20,808 bases of DNA from a virus. Under the pieces are notes generated by a model. It was not told the origin of the DNA. It saw nothing but the letters and a program-made list of their open reading frames with translations, and searched no databases. The DNA lies in IMG/VR virus record IMGVR_UViG_3300002519_002929, positions 16,566 to 37,373 of that record, one strand, 5' to 3'. Of this stretch, positions 14,488 to 20,808 are shown in pieces; positions within the stretch are counted from its first letter, which is position 1, and each line of letters starts with the position of its first letter. The position numbers and the translations under genes were made by a program.

Positions 14488-15631
14488 TTCAGGGCAAGTA
14501 TTAGTCGTTCACTGTATCGATACTGAAGGCCCAATCGGCGGTGATGTTAGGCGAAGACCTGATGGATCCAAGGAGTTTATGGACAACTGGCCTGATATTA
14601 AGAATTCACTTCGAGAGATAACATGCCCAGAGTTTAGAGAAAAGTACGTAGATTCCAACGGGAACCCATACGTTTATAACTGGTTTATCATGGACTTTAT
14701 GGGCTTCAAGACTAACCCAAAGAATAGAATTGAAAAGTTCCACGACACGTATGATAACATAAAGTCTTTGAATGCTTCCCATGACTTTTTCCATTGGCAC
14801 TACCACCAGCCTCCAAAAAGCGGAATAGGAGACCAGTGGAGCCCTGACTGGGACGAATCTGATATCCACTATGAGATTCTTGGCCGTAGAGCCTTAGAGA
14901 GGAATGACTTCCCTGAGGTTTATCGGGCAGGAGGAACGATCGAAGATAACAAGTGTTCTCATTGGCTTGAAGATCACTTCATGCTTGATTATTCTAATCG
15001 TGTGTCACATAGGTCTACTCCTACTACAAACATCTTTGATTTTAACTGGTACGGTGCACCATCACACTGGGGTTACTATCATCCTCATGTAGATGATCTA
15101 ACACAGCCGGGTGAGATGAAGAGAATGATCGCTCGATCTGTAGATCTTGAGTCTCGACTGCATCACTTAGAGCAGTGGCAAGTTGACAAAGCATTCTCCT
15201 ACGCAAAGCAATTCGATAAGCCCGTACTGCTATCATATTTCAGTCATGATCACAGAGATATGAGAGCCGAGACTTATCGAGTAATTCAAATGATTGAAAA
15301 GTCATCTATAAAATTTGGCATACCTTTCTCTTACTGTGATGCAAAACATGCCTTGCAGAAAATCGCACAGATCAGTCCTGAGAAAATAGATGTCATCACA
15401 GCTATTAAACAGAATGAAGTATCTTTCACTTTTACTTCGCGACCCTATCAGAAGAAAGCCTTTATTTTTGTGCTTACAGACGAGGGTAGATTCAAGCATA
15501 TCGAGGGAAATATAATTCAAGAAGATGATTGCTATACTTGCTCCATACCCGTAGAGAAAGATTTCAAAAGAATTGCTGTGGCAGGACATTCTCAGTCTGG
15601 TGATGGTTTTGTGAAAGTGATAGAACTTTGA
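14471..15631 (+). CDS. Polysaccharide deacetylase-like (NodB/GH57-type barrel) protein
   Basis: In this 386-residue cytoplasmic protein VVHCIDTEGP (12-21) replaces the TFDDG motif 1 of NodB-type deacetylases. HWHYH (108-112) lies where the metal-binding HxxxH is expected, YRAGG (151-155) matches the Arg motif 3, and SYFSHDHRD (255-263) gives a final His. Around 290 residues form the presumed barrel, and the C-terminal ~100 residues look beta-rich, as an accessory domain. It may remove acetyl groups from a sugar or act as a related hydrolase. Such CIDTEG-type proteins recur in bacterial O-antigen loci, usually annotated only by fold. There is no signal peptide, so it would act inside the cell on a precursor. 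Confidence 0.62.
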   Translation: MAGSSSSGQVLVVHCIDTEGPIGGDVRRRPDGSKEFMDNWPDIKNSLREITCPEFREKYVDSNGNPYVYNWFIMDFMGFKTNPKNRIEKFHDTYDNIKSLNASHDFFHWHYHQPPKSGIGDQWSPDWDESDIHYEILGRRALERNDFPEVYRAGGTIEDNKCSHWLEDHFMLDYSNRVSHRSTPTTNIFDFNWYGAPSHWGYYHPHVDDLTQPGEMKRMIARSVDLESRLHHLEQWQVDKAFSYAKQFDKPVLLSYFSHDHRDMRAETYRVIQMIEKSSIKFGIPFSYCDAKHALQKIAQISPEKIDVITAIKQNEVSFTFTSRPYQKKAFIFVLTDEGRFKHIEGNIIQEDDCYTCSIPVEKDFKRIAVAGHSQSGDGFVKVIEL

Positions 15632-16203
15632 AGATACTAGCAGTCATCCCGGCGCGAGGCGGGAGCAAGAGGCTTCATAGGAAGAACATCTATCCCTTGC
15701 TAGGTCGTCCTCTCATAAGCTACGCAATCGAAGCTTGCAAAGGAAGCCGTTACCTAAATAAGCAAAACGTATATGTTTCAACTGAAGACAAAGAGATAGC
15801 ATCAGTGGCACTGCAGTATGGCGCGAAAGTAATCAATCGGCCTGAAGAATTAGCAGAAGACCATGTGTGGACACAAGATGTACTGTCACATGCTCTAGAA
15901 TGTTCTGAGATTGAAGCGGGAAATGAGTTTGATGTGTTGGTAAGAGTGCAAGCAAACTCCCCGCAGGTGACATCTGAGAAGATTGATGAGTGCATACAAA
16001 AATTGCAGGATCACAACCTTTGGGAAGTTTTCACTGTTGATGAGGAGGGTATCGAGGATGCCGCAATACACGTGATGCTTAGAAAGTGCGTAAACCAAAA
16101 AGCACTCTCAGTGTATAAAGGAGTTGTGTCAACAAACTATCTTGATGTGCATACAATAGACGATATAAGAATCATTGAGACTAAGATGATGAGAAAAGCA
16201 TAA
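15628..16203 (+). CDS. neuA: CMP-nonulosonate (sialic/legionaminic/pseudaminic acid-type) cytidylyltransferase
   Basis: This 191-residue enzyme would join CTP and a nine-carbon keto acid to form CMP-nonulosonate. The nucleotide-binding loop IPARGGSKRLHRKN (7-20) is diagnostic, followed by LLGRPLISYAIEA (24-36), YVSTEDKEIA (49-58), VRVQANSPQV (105-114, in place of LQPTSPLR) and HTIDDIRIIE near the end. It is shorter than the usual 220-240 residues, the loss falling between about 140 and 165, part of the sugar-binding region. TTG 15628 is the start because it opens directly at the first strand and forms a TTGA overlap. The matching synthase is three genes downstream. Which nonulosonate is used is not clear. 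Confidence 0.85.
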   Translation: MKILAVIPARGGSKRLHRKNIYPLLGRPLISYAIEACKGSRYLNKQNVYVSTEDKEIASVALQYGAKVINRPEELAEDHVWTQDVLSHALECSEIEAGNEFDVLVRVQANSPQVTSEKIDECIQKLQDHNLWEVFTVDEEGIEDAAIHVMLRKCVNQKALSVYKGVVSTNYLDVHTIDDIRIIETKMMRKA

Positions 16204-16204
16204 G

Positions 16205-16870
16205 ATGGAAAAGAGCCCCGATGTGCTAGTCAGTGTAATCATTACTTGTTATAACCTCGAAAAATACATCAGTCGGGCAATCAATAGCTGCATCAACCAG
16301 ACACTACCAGAAAAACAATATGAGGTTATTGTTGTGGATGATTGCTCCGCTGACAGTTCATGGGAAGTAATCTCACAATTCCAGGGCCTCGTAACGGCTA
16401 TCAAGTCTGAAAAGAATGGCGGTGTATCTGCGGCATCTAACAAGGGAATAGCTGCATCCAGCGGAAAGTATGTAGTCCGGGTTGATGGCGATGATTTTAT
16501 TAATAAGAATTTTCTTCACACAATGTCAGAAGTTTTAGAGTGGAACGACGATATTGGGTTCGCTTACTGCGACCAGATTGTTGTTGAGAAAGATTTGAGT
16601 CGAAAGCAAGAAATCAATACGCTTGATAAGCTTCTCGATCACGGTGCTGGAGTGATGTTTAGGCGAAGGTACCTAGACGCAGTCGGTTTTTACGATGAAA
16701 CGCTAAGAAACAGAGAAGACTATGATCTCATTCTGCGCTATATTAAAAACTTTGACGGATACCGGTTAAGATTACCTTATTACAGGTATTGTAAGCGCAG
16801 CGACTCTCTATCGTCTCACAAAGAAGAGCGTAAGATGATAAAGAATGAGATTGATAAAAAGCTTTCCTAA
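16205..16870 (+). CDS. Family 2 glycosyltransferase
   Basis: This 221-residue GT-A enzyme consists essentially of the catalytic domain alone. VSVIITCYNLEKYISRAI (9-26), VIVVDDCSADSSW (41-53), NGGVSAASNKGI (71-82) and the metal-binding VDGDD (93-97) are textbook GT2 motifs. Glu171-Asp172 in NREDYDLILRY supply the catalytic-base region. It has no membrane segments, so it acts at the cytoplasmic face or on soluble acceptors. It lies between the cytidylyltransferase and the methyltransferase. GT2 enzymes normally use UDP-, GDP- or dTDP-sugars, so it is less likely to transfer the CMP-sugar itself. One base separates it from the preceding stop. Confidence 0.9.
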   Translation: MEKSPDVLVSVIITCYNLEKYISRAINSCINQTLPEKQYEVIVVDDCSADSSWEVISQFQGLVTAIKSEKNGGVSAASNKGIAASSGKYVVRVDGDDFINKNFLHTMSEVLEWNDDIGFAYCDQIVVEKDLSRKQEINTLDKLLDHGAGVMFRRRYLDAVGFYDETLRNREDYDLILRYIKNFDGYRLRLPYYRYCKRSDSLSSHKEERKMIKNEIDKKLS

Positions 16871-16874
16871 GCCT

Positions 16875-16878
16875 AGGA
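16875..16878 (+). promoter_or_regulatory. Ribosome-binding site supporting a GTG start at 16884
   Basis: AGGA sits in the 13-base gap after the GT2 stop, five bases before GTG 16884 and 14 before the in-frame ATG 16893, so spacing favours the GTG. Confidence 0.6.
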
Positions 16879-16883
16879 TATAA

Positions 16884-17765
16884 GTGAAAAAGATGAGTGA
16901 ATTAGAAGATATCCCGAATCACGGACTATCAAGAAGAGAAATTCTGGACACCCAAGATCAAATGAATGCTTTTATAGACAAGCATGAGTTGAAAATGTTA
17001 GATTATCAGCTAGGTAAACATCAAATTAAAAACTTACCGATTCAAGGTTATTTTCTTTTTAATCGATGGTCAATGACCACTGATTTGGCCTCAAGGTGGA
17101 GCACTGTATGGGAGAGTTCAAAAAGATTAAGAGAGCTACTTATCGAAAGCAAGGCCGGAAAAAAAGATATTAGAGTTCTTGATATCGGATGTGGCCACTG
17201 TGCGTATTGGCCTATTCTAAACAAATTTAATGTCACAAAATTCACAGGAATAGATTTATTTGACCTGACTACTGCATCTAGAGTCAAGGAAGTACTATTC
17301 GGATTGTTAGCAACTAATCATGTGAAACCTGCATTGGACGTTATACTTCGCAGTAAGAATCTTGACAGCTGGGGCGTAGACAAAATTTTCGATGAAAATC
17401 TTCGAATTCCTGAAAGCGTCGAATTATCAAATTACATCGCTTCATCTATAATGACATGCGCAGTCGCAGCAGGTGCACTAATGTCATTCAACAATTTAAA
17501 TCTTACCCATAAAATGATTAAAAATATTTTACCTGATGTTAGCGCTCGTCTTTTAATGTCGAAGGCTGAGGATTTTGAAGTTATACTAGCAGAAGATGAA
17601 AAATTCGATATCATTATGTGCATGGCTGCAGCCACCACGTCAGGAAATAGAGCTAATGCCGATACCGGCGGCAAAAACGCAGGAGTGTCGAAAGAGCTTC
17701 TTGATAAGATAGCAGAAAAACATTTAGCTCCTGGTGGTACAGTAGCTCATGTTCCTCATTTTTAG
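16884..17765 (+). CDS. SAM-dependent methyltransferase (class I)
   Basis: In this 293-residue protein the SAM-binding motif I is VLDIGCGHC (98-106), with KFTGIDLFD (119-127) giving the acidic residue at the end of strand 2. A long insert of about 100 residues separates this from a later strand, KFDIIMCMAA, with a Gly/Ala/Thr-rich loop after it. The C-terminus ends APGGTVAHVPHF, the expected last hairpin. The N-terminal ~80 residues are a helical extension with RWSTVWESS. It probably methylates the nonulosonate or another sugar of this module. GTG 16884 is preferred to ATG 16893, since AGGA (16875-16878) is five bases from the GTG and 14 from the ATG. Confidence 0.78.
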   Translation: MKKMSELEDIPNHGLSRREILDTQDQMNAFIDKHELKMLDYQLGKHQIKNLPIQGYFLFNRWSMTTDLASRWSTVWESSKRLRELLIESKAGKKDIRVLDIGCGHCAYWPILNKFNVTKFTGIDLFDLTTASRVKEVLFGLLATNHVKPALDVILRSKNLDSWGVDKIFDENLRIPESVELSNYIASSIMTCAVAAGALMSFNNLNLTHKMIKNILPDVSARLLMSKAEDFEVILAEDEKFDIIMCMAAATTSGNRANADTGGKNAGVSKELLDKIAEKHLAPGGTVAHVPHF

Positions 17766-17774
17766 GATGTATCA

Positions 17775-18851
17775 ATGAATGAATTAGATTTACTGTGGGA
17801 AAAAATAAAATCTGGAAACCCGTTTTTCATTGCAGAGGCAGGTGTAAATCATTTAGGCTCTCTTGAGCTCGGTGAGCGTCTTATCAAAGAAGCCGCCCAG
17901 GCCGGCGCGCACGCTATCAAGTTCCAATCTTACAAAGCTGAAAATCTTTGCACAAAAGACGCACCTAGATTCTGGGACTGGGAAGGCGAGCTCGAAGAGG
18001 ATGGATCACAATTTGATTCTTACTCTCATTTAGATTCTTTCGGGGAAGCTGAGCATGCTGAACTAAAGAGAATGTGCGATGAGTATGACATTGAGTTTAT
18101 GTCTACTCCGTTTGATGATGAGGCTACAGACTACTTAGATAGAGTCGGCATCAATGCTTATAAGATTGCATCATGTGATGTTACCAATCACCCCCTTTTA
18201 AAGCATGTGGGATCGAAGAAAAAGATTGTAATGCTTTCCACGGGCGCCGCAGACTTGCAAGATATTCGAGATGCTGTAGGCGTCTTAGAAAAGGCAGGAA
18301 CCGATAAGATTGTTATCATGCACTGCAATTTAAAGTATCCGACTGATCCCGATCAAATAAACTTGTCAATGATAAAGTCTATCCAAGAAGAGTTTGGTGA
18401 AAAATATGTATACGGACTTTCAGATCATACTATGACTGTTGAGACGCCTGCATTCAGCCTTATGCTCGGTGCAAACGTAGTCGAAAAACACTACACTGTG
18501 GATAAGACTCTTGATAAGAGCGCTGACCATTGGCTTTCTGTGGATCCAGATCAAGTTAAAGAAATTGTTCGTCTTATGGATCTGTCACATGTAATGATGG
18601 GTACATCTGAAGTTAAAGAATGTACTGAAAGTGAAGAGCGCGCCAGAATGTATGCTCGAAGAAGCGTCGTATCGCTAAAGCCCATTAAGGCCGGAGAAGT
18701 TTTCACATCTGATAATATTGGGTGCAAGCGACCAGGCACTGGGATATCACCGAAAGTATTTAGTAAGATCTTGGGCACAACTGCTTCGCAAGATATTGAT
18801 GATGATGCTCTGCTGACATCGGATGACGTAAAGATAGAATTAGGGGTCTGA
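17775..18851 (+). CDS. neuB: Nonulosonic acid synthase (NeuB/LegI/PseI family)
   Basis: This 358-residue enzyme condenses phosphoenolpyruvate with a six-carbon amino-sugar to make a nine-carbon nonulosonate. The barrel shows IAEAGVNHLGS (19-29), KFQSY (49-53), MHCNLKYPT (182-190), GLSDHT (214-219), VVEKHYTVDK (235-244) and the metal/PEP region DHWLS (251-255). The SAF (antifreeze-like) domain follows with the conserved Arg in YARRSVV (293-299). The length is typical. It is in the same block as a cytidylyltransferase, forming the last two steps of CMP-nonulosonate synthesis; the ManNAc-type precursor enzymes (NeuC, or Leg/Pse upstream steps) are not in the window. The motifs do not let me separate Neu5Ac, legionaminate and pseudaminate synthases with confidence. 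Confidence 0.93.
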   Translation: MNELDLLWEKIKSGNPFFIAEAGVNHLGSLELGERLIKEAAQAGAHAIKFQSYKAENLCTKDAPRFWDWEGELEEDGSQFDSYSHLDSFGEAEHAELKRMCDEYDIEFMSTPFDDEATDYLDRVGINAYKIASCDVTNHPLLKHVGSKKKIVMLSTGAADLQDIRDAVGVLEKAGTDKIVIMHCNLKYPTDPDQINLSMIKSIQEEFGEKYVYGLSDHTMTVETPAFSLMLGANVVEKHYTVDKTLDKSADHWLSVDPDQVKEIVRLMDLSHVMMGTSEVKECTESEERARMYARRSVVSLKPIKAGEVFTSDNIGCKRPGTGISPKVFSKILGTTASQDIDDDALLTSDDVKIELGV

Positions 18852-18852
18852 T

Positions 18853-19710
18853 ATGAAGATTGGTATTTGCGGACAGGGATTTGTAGGAACAGCTGTTCGA
18901 GAAGGAATGCGAGACTTCTTTGATCTCGCGACGTATGATAAGTTTAAATCAGAAGATTTTGCTGTTGAGAGTTTAGCAGTTCTCTCTCGTGACTGCGAGG
19001 TCATTTTTGTGTGCCTACCTACCCCGATGAGAAAGTCTGGTGAGTGTGATACTCGTATCGTTGAAGGTGTCATTCAAGAGATTGATGAGATCTGCGGTGC
19101 TAATAAGCTAGAGAATCGTGTAGCAGTTATTAAGTCTACGATTCCTCCTGGAACCACAGCAAGGCTCAATAAGAAAGCAAAGAACATTCAGGTTGTGTTT
19201 AATCCAGAGTTTCTTACCGAGGCAAATGCTATCAATGACTATAAGACTCAAACTCGAATTATTCTTGGCGGTCCACGCCCGGGAACTTCAAAAATGAAGA
19301 CTATTTTTGCTAAAGCATTTCCTAATGCGTCAATTATTAAGACGGGTTCCAATACTGCAGAAATGGTAAAATACTTTACAAATTGCTTTCTTGCTACAAA
19401 AGTTAGTTTCTCTAATGAGATGCGACAGATTTGCGAGAAGACAAATATTGATTATGATAAGGTAGTTGAGTACGGCCTCTATGATACGAGAATTGGAAAG
19501 TCACATTTTTCCTCTCCGGGACCTGACGGATCTTTCGGTTTCGGGGGGCACTGCTTTCCGAAGGATATTAACGCTCTGATGTTCCTCGCAAGAGACAAAG
19601 GGATCGATCCCAGCGTCCTACAAGCGGTTTGGAATAAAAATCTGGAAGTAAGAGCCTCGGAGCATCGAGATTGGGAAGCAATGCCAGGTCGAGCGGTTTC
19701 GGAGGATTAA
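18853..19710 (+). CDS. Short UDP-glucose/GDP-mannose-type 6-dehydrogenase lacking the C-terminal domain
   Basis: This 285-residue protein would oxidise a nucleotide sugar to its uronic acid with NAD. It has the NAD-binding GQGFVG (7-12), VCLPTP (53-58), STIPPGTT (95-102), FNPEFLTEA (116-124), EMVKYFTN (170-177) and the catalytic Cys234 in FGGHCFPKD (230-238), so the first two domains and active site are intact. Standard enzymes have 390-450 residues; the C-terminal nucleotide-sugar domain is absent, and the downstream sequence encodes a different gene, so this is not a frameshift. Similar short forms occur in marine phages. AGGGG (18842-18846) precedes ATG 18853. Substrate nucleotide uncertain (UDP-glucose most likely). 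Confidence 0.87.
   Translation: MKIGICGQGFVGTAVREGMRDFFDLATYDKFKSEDFAVESLAVLSRDCEVIFVCLPTPMRKSGECDTRIVEGVIQEIDEICGANKLENRVAVIKSTIPPGTTARLNKKAKNIQVVFNPEFLTEANAINDYKTQTRIILGGPRPGTSKMKTIFAKAFPNASIIKTGSNTAEMVKYFTNCFLATKVSFSNEMRQICEKTNIDYDKVVEYGLYDTRIGKSHFSSPGPDGSFGFGGHCFPKDINALMFLARDKGIDPSVLQAVWNKNLEVRASEHRDWEAMPGRAVSED
19701..19706 (+). promoter_or_regulatory. Strong ribosome-binding site for the SDR gene at 19710
   Basis: GGAGGA, the longest Shine-Dalgarno match seen in the window, is encoded in the last codons of the dehydrogenase, three to four bases from ATG 19710. The close spacing and TAATG overlap suggest reinitiation by terminating ribosomes. Confidence 0.65.
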
Positions 19711-20591
19711 TGAAAGCCTTGGTTACCGGAGGCTCCGGATTTATCGGTTCTCACATCGTCGAAGAGCTACTTCGACGAGGAGATGATGTAACTGTCATTG
19801 ACGATGAGTCTGCAAATGAGAACCACGAGTTCTATAAGTTTGAGGGCGCCGAATATCACAAGCTAGATATCTGTGACGACGTCACTGCAGAACTTTATCA
19901 AAACATTGATGTAGTATTTCATCTTGCAGCCCGATCCAGAATTCAACCTACGATCAATAATCCATCAGGTACCTTTGATGTTAATGTTTTAGGCACCAGC
20001 AAGGTACTTAATCATGCTAAAAATGCCGCCGTCAAAAAAGTAATATATTCTAGTAGTTCCTCCTGTTATGGTCACAAGAACAAGCCGCCACATCACGAGG
20101 AGATGACACCCGACTGCCTCACACCTTACTCGCTTTCTAAGAAGCAAGGCGAGGAGATTTGCAAGATGTTCTCAGACCTATACGGATTAAGCACAATTAC
20201 ATTGCGGTATTTTAATGTATATGGTCCAAGGGAGCCGCTCAAAGGACAGTACGCTCCTGTTGTAGGGCTTTTCAAAAGAATGAAAGAATCAGGCGCACCA
20301 CTAACTATAGTCGGTGACGGCGAGCAGAGAAGAGACTTCACTTATATCAAAGACGTCGTTAGAGCAAATGTAATGGCAGCAGAATCAAAAGTTTATCACG
20401 GGCTTTTTAATATCGGAACGGGTAGAAATTACTCGATAAATCAAGTAGCTGATCTTGTAGGTGGAGAAAAGTCTTATATACCTTCACGATCTGGTGAGGC
20501 TCGAGAGACGATGGCTGATATTTCCAAGGCTACGCAAATTTTAGGATGGTCACCCAATCATCGTCTTGAAGATACTGTACTTTCTTATTAG
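19710..20591 (+). CDS. GalE/WbpP-like NAD-dependent nucleotide-sugar epimerase or decarboxylase
   Basis: This 293-residue extended SDR starts KALVTGGSGFIGSH (2-15, glycine motif 7-13), with SSSSSCYG (114-121), catalytic Tyr140 and Lys144 in TPYSLSK, LRYFNVYGPRE (165-175) and DFTYIKDVVRA (209-219). These point to a UDP-sugar 4-epimerase of the WbpP/GalE type acting on UDP-GlcNAc, UDP-glucose or the uronate from the preceding gene; UDP-glucuronate decarboxylase is less likely. It is slightly shorter than GalE (~340). ATG 19710 is chosen because it overlaps the dehydrogenase stop (TAATG) and follows GGAGGA; an in-frame ATG at 19671 would add 13 residues read inside the upstream gene. It is the last gene of the glycan block. 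Confidence 0.87.
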   Translation: MKALVTGGSGFIGSHIVEELLRRGDDVTVIDDESANENHEFYKFEGAEYHKLDICDDVTAELYQNIDVVFHLAARSRIQPTINNPSGTFDVNVLGTSKVLNHAKNAAVKKVIYSSSSSCYGHKNKPPHHEEMTPDCLTPYSLSKKQGEEICKMFSDLYGLSTITLRYFNVYGPREPLKGQYAPVVGLFKRMKESGAPLTIVGDGEQRRDFTYIKDVVRANVMAAESKVYHGLFNIGTGRNYSINQVADLVGGEKSYIPSRSGEARETMADISKATQILGWSPNHRLEDTVLSY

Positions 20592-20592
20592 T

Positions 20593-20601
20593 TGGTATAC
20601 T
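20593..20601 (+). promoter_or_regulatory. Possible extended -10 promoter element before the nuclease gene
   Basis: In the 18-base gap after the glycan block, TGGTATACT matches an extended -10 element (TGnTATAAT-like). No well-placed -35 box is seen; TTGAAG at 20566-20571 is 24 bases away. A start about seven bases downstream would leave almost no leader before ATG 20610, so it may be chance or the transcript may be nearly leaderless. Confidence 0.25.
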
Positions 20602-20609
20602 ATTAGAAT

Positions 20610-20808
20610 ATGATATTCCCTACAGGTAAACCACATATCTCCTTTTCTGAGCTTTTTGCCTGGAAAGAATGCCCATATCGGCATAAGCTTACACACATTG
20701 ACAAGATCGGTACTTTTGACCCTTCTCCTTATCTTGGTTTTGGAACCGGAGTTCATGCTTCTTGCGAGCATTACATCGAGTCCAGAGAGATAGACAAAGA
20801 GTTAGCAT
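20610..20808 (+). CDS. PD-(D/E)XK (Cas4/RecB-like) nuclease, N-terminal fragment (runs off the window)
   Basis: The frame stays open from ATG 20610 to the end of the window (66 codons). HISFSELFAWKECPYRHKL (residues 9-27) is the N-terminal signature of Cas4/AddB-type PD-(D/E)XK nucleases, a serine-rich helix followed by CPxR, and LGFGTGVHASCEHY (42-55) matches the next helix, whose His is conserved in the family. The catalytic D-(D/E)xK residues would lie beyond the window. Proteins of this kind are frequent in T4-like marine phages, and this is the main reason to think the window is viral. It has no link to glycan synthesis and marks the end of the cluster. The ribosome site is weak. Confidence 0.72.
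   Translation, partial: MIFPTGKPHISFSELFAWKECPYRHKLTHIDKIGTFDPSPYLGFGTGVHASCEHYIESREIDKELA

Noticed and set aside
1-20808. tRNA, rRNA, CRISPR array, insertion sequence or attachment site
   Set aside because: Every gap is under about 35 bases, and no direct-repeat array, transposase or tRNA-like cloverleaf was noticed by eye.

Overview
The window is one uninterrupted block of glycan-biosynthesis genes, all on the + strand, ending at the start of an unrelated gene. I count 24 protein genes (the first and last are partial). Most neighbours overlap by a few bases (ATGA, TTGA, TAATG junctions) or lie 1-35 bases apart, and no stretch without a gene exceeds about 35 bases. I see no tRNA, rRNA, CRISPR array, insertion sequence or long repeat. 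The composition is moderately AT-rich, with frequent AGA/AGG arginine codons and several GTG and TTG starts. The last gene (from 20610) begins like a PD-(D/E)XK (Cas4/RecB-type) nuclease of the kind common in T4-like marine phages. This, the extreme packing and the single coding strand suggest a large myovirus, probably marine, carrying a surface-polysaccharide cargo as some cyanophages do. That is inference: no structural or replication gene is visible, and a compact bacterial genome remains possible.

Layout. (1) 1-965: the end of GDP-mannose 4,6-dehydratase (gmd) and a phosphomannose-isomerase-like cupin. (2) 966-2660: a SAM methyltransferase and a GT-B glycosyltransferase. (3) 2657-4179: a small HAD phosphatase and the two halves of HldE as separate, order-reversed, overlapping genes (adenylyltransferase, then kinase), a heptose activation module. 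(4) 4181-7673: a GT-A-like glycosyltransferase, a GDP-6-deoxymannose reductase-like SDR and a B12-type radical SAM enzyme. (5) 7675-11138: a split transketolase pair, an RmlC-like cupin epimerase and a ColD-like PMP-dependent 3-dehydratase with His in place of the PLP lysine. (6) 11135-15631: a DUF4254-like protein, a GT-B-like transferase, two nucleotidyltransferase-fold proteins and a polysaccharide-deacetylase-like protein. (7) 15628-18851: a nonulosonate cytidylyltransferase, a GT2 enzyme, a methyltransferase and a NeuB-type nonulosonate synthase. (8) 18853-20591: a short UDP-glucose dehydrogenase and a GalE/WbpP-like SDR. (9) 20610 on: the nuclease.

Together the genes could make four kinds of activated sugar: GDP-6-deoxy or 3,6-dideoxy hexoses, nucleotide-heptose, CMP-nonulosonate and UDP-uronate. 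They also supply at least four glycosyltransferase-like enzymes and two methyltransferases for assembly and decoration. No flippase, polymerase, ABC transporter or membrane-bound initiating transferase is visible. The product is therefore either finished by host export machinery or attached in the cytoplasm, for example to virion proteins. The most unusual part is 7675-11138. A two-carbon-transfer (transketolase-like) pair next to a ColD-type dehydratase and an epimerase, in a cluster with gmd, suggests a C-branched GDP-3,6-dideoxy sugar. The alternative is that the transketolase makes sedoheptulose 7-phosphate for the heptose genes.
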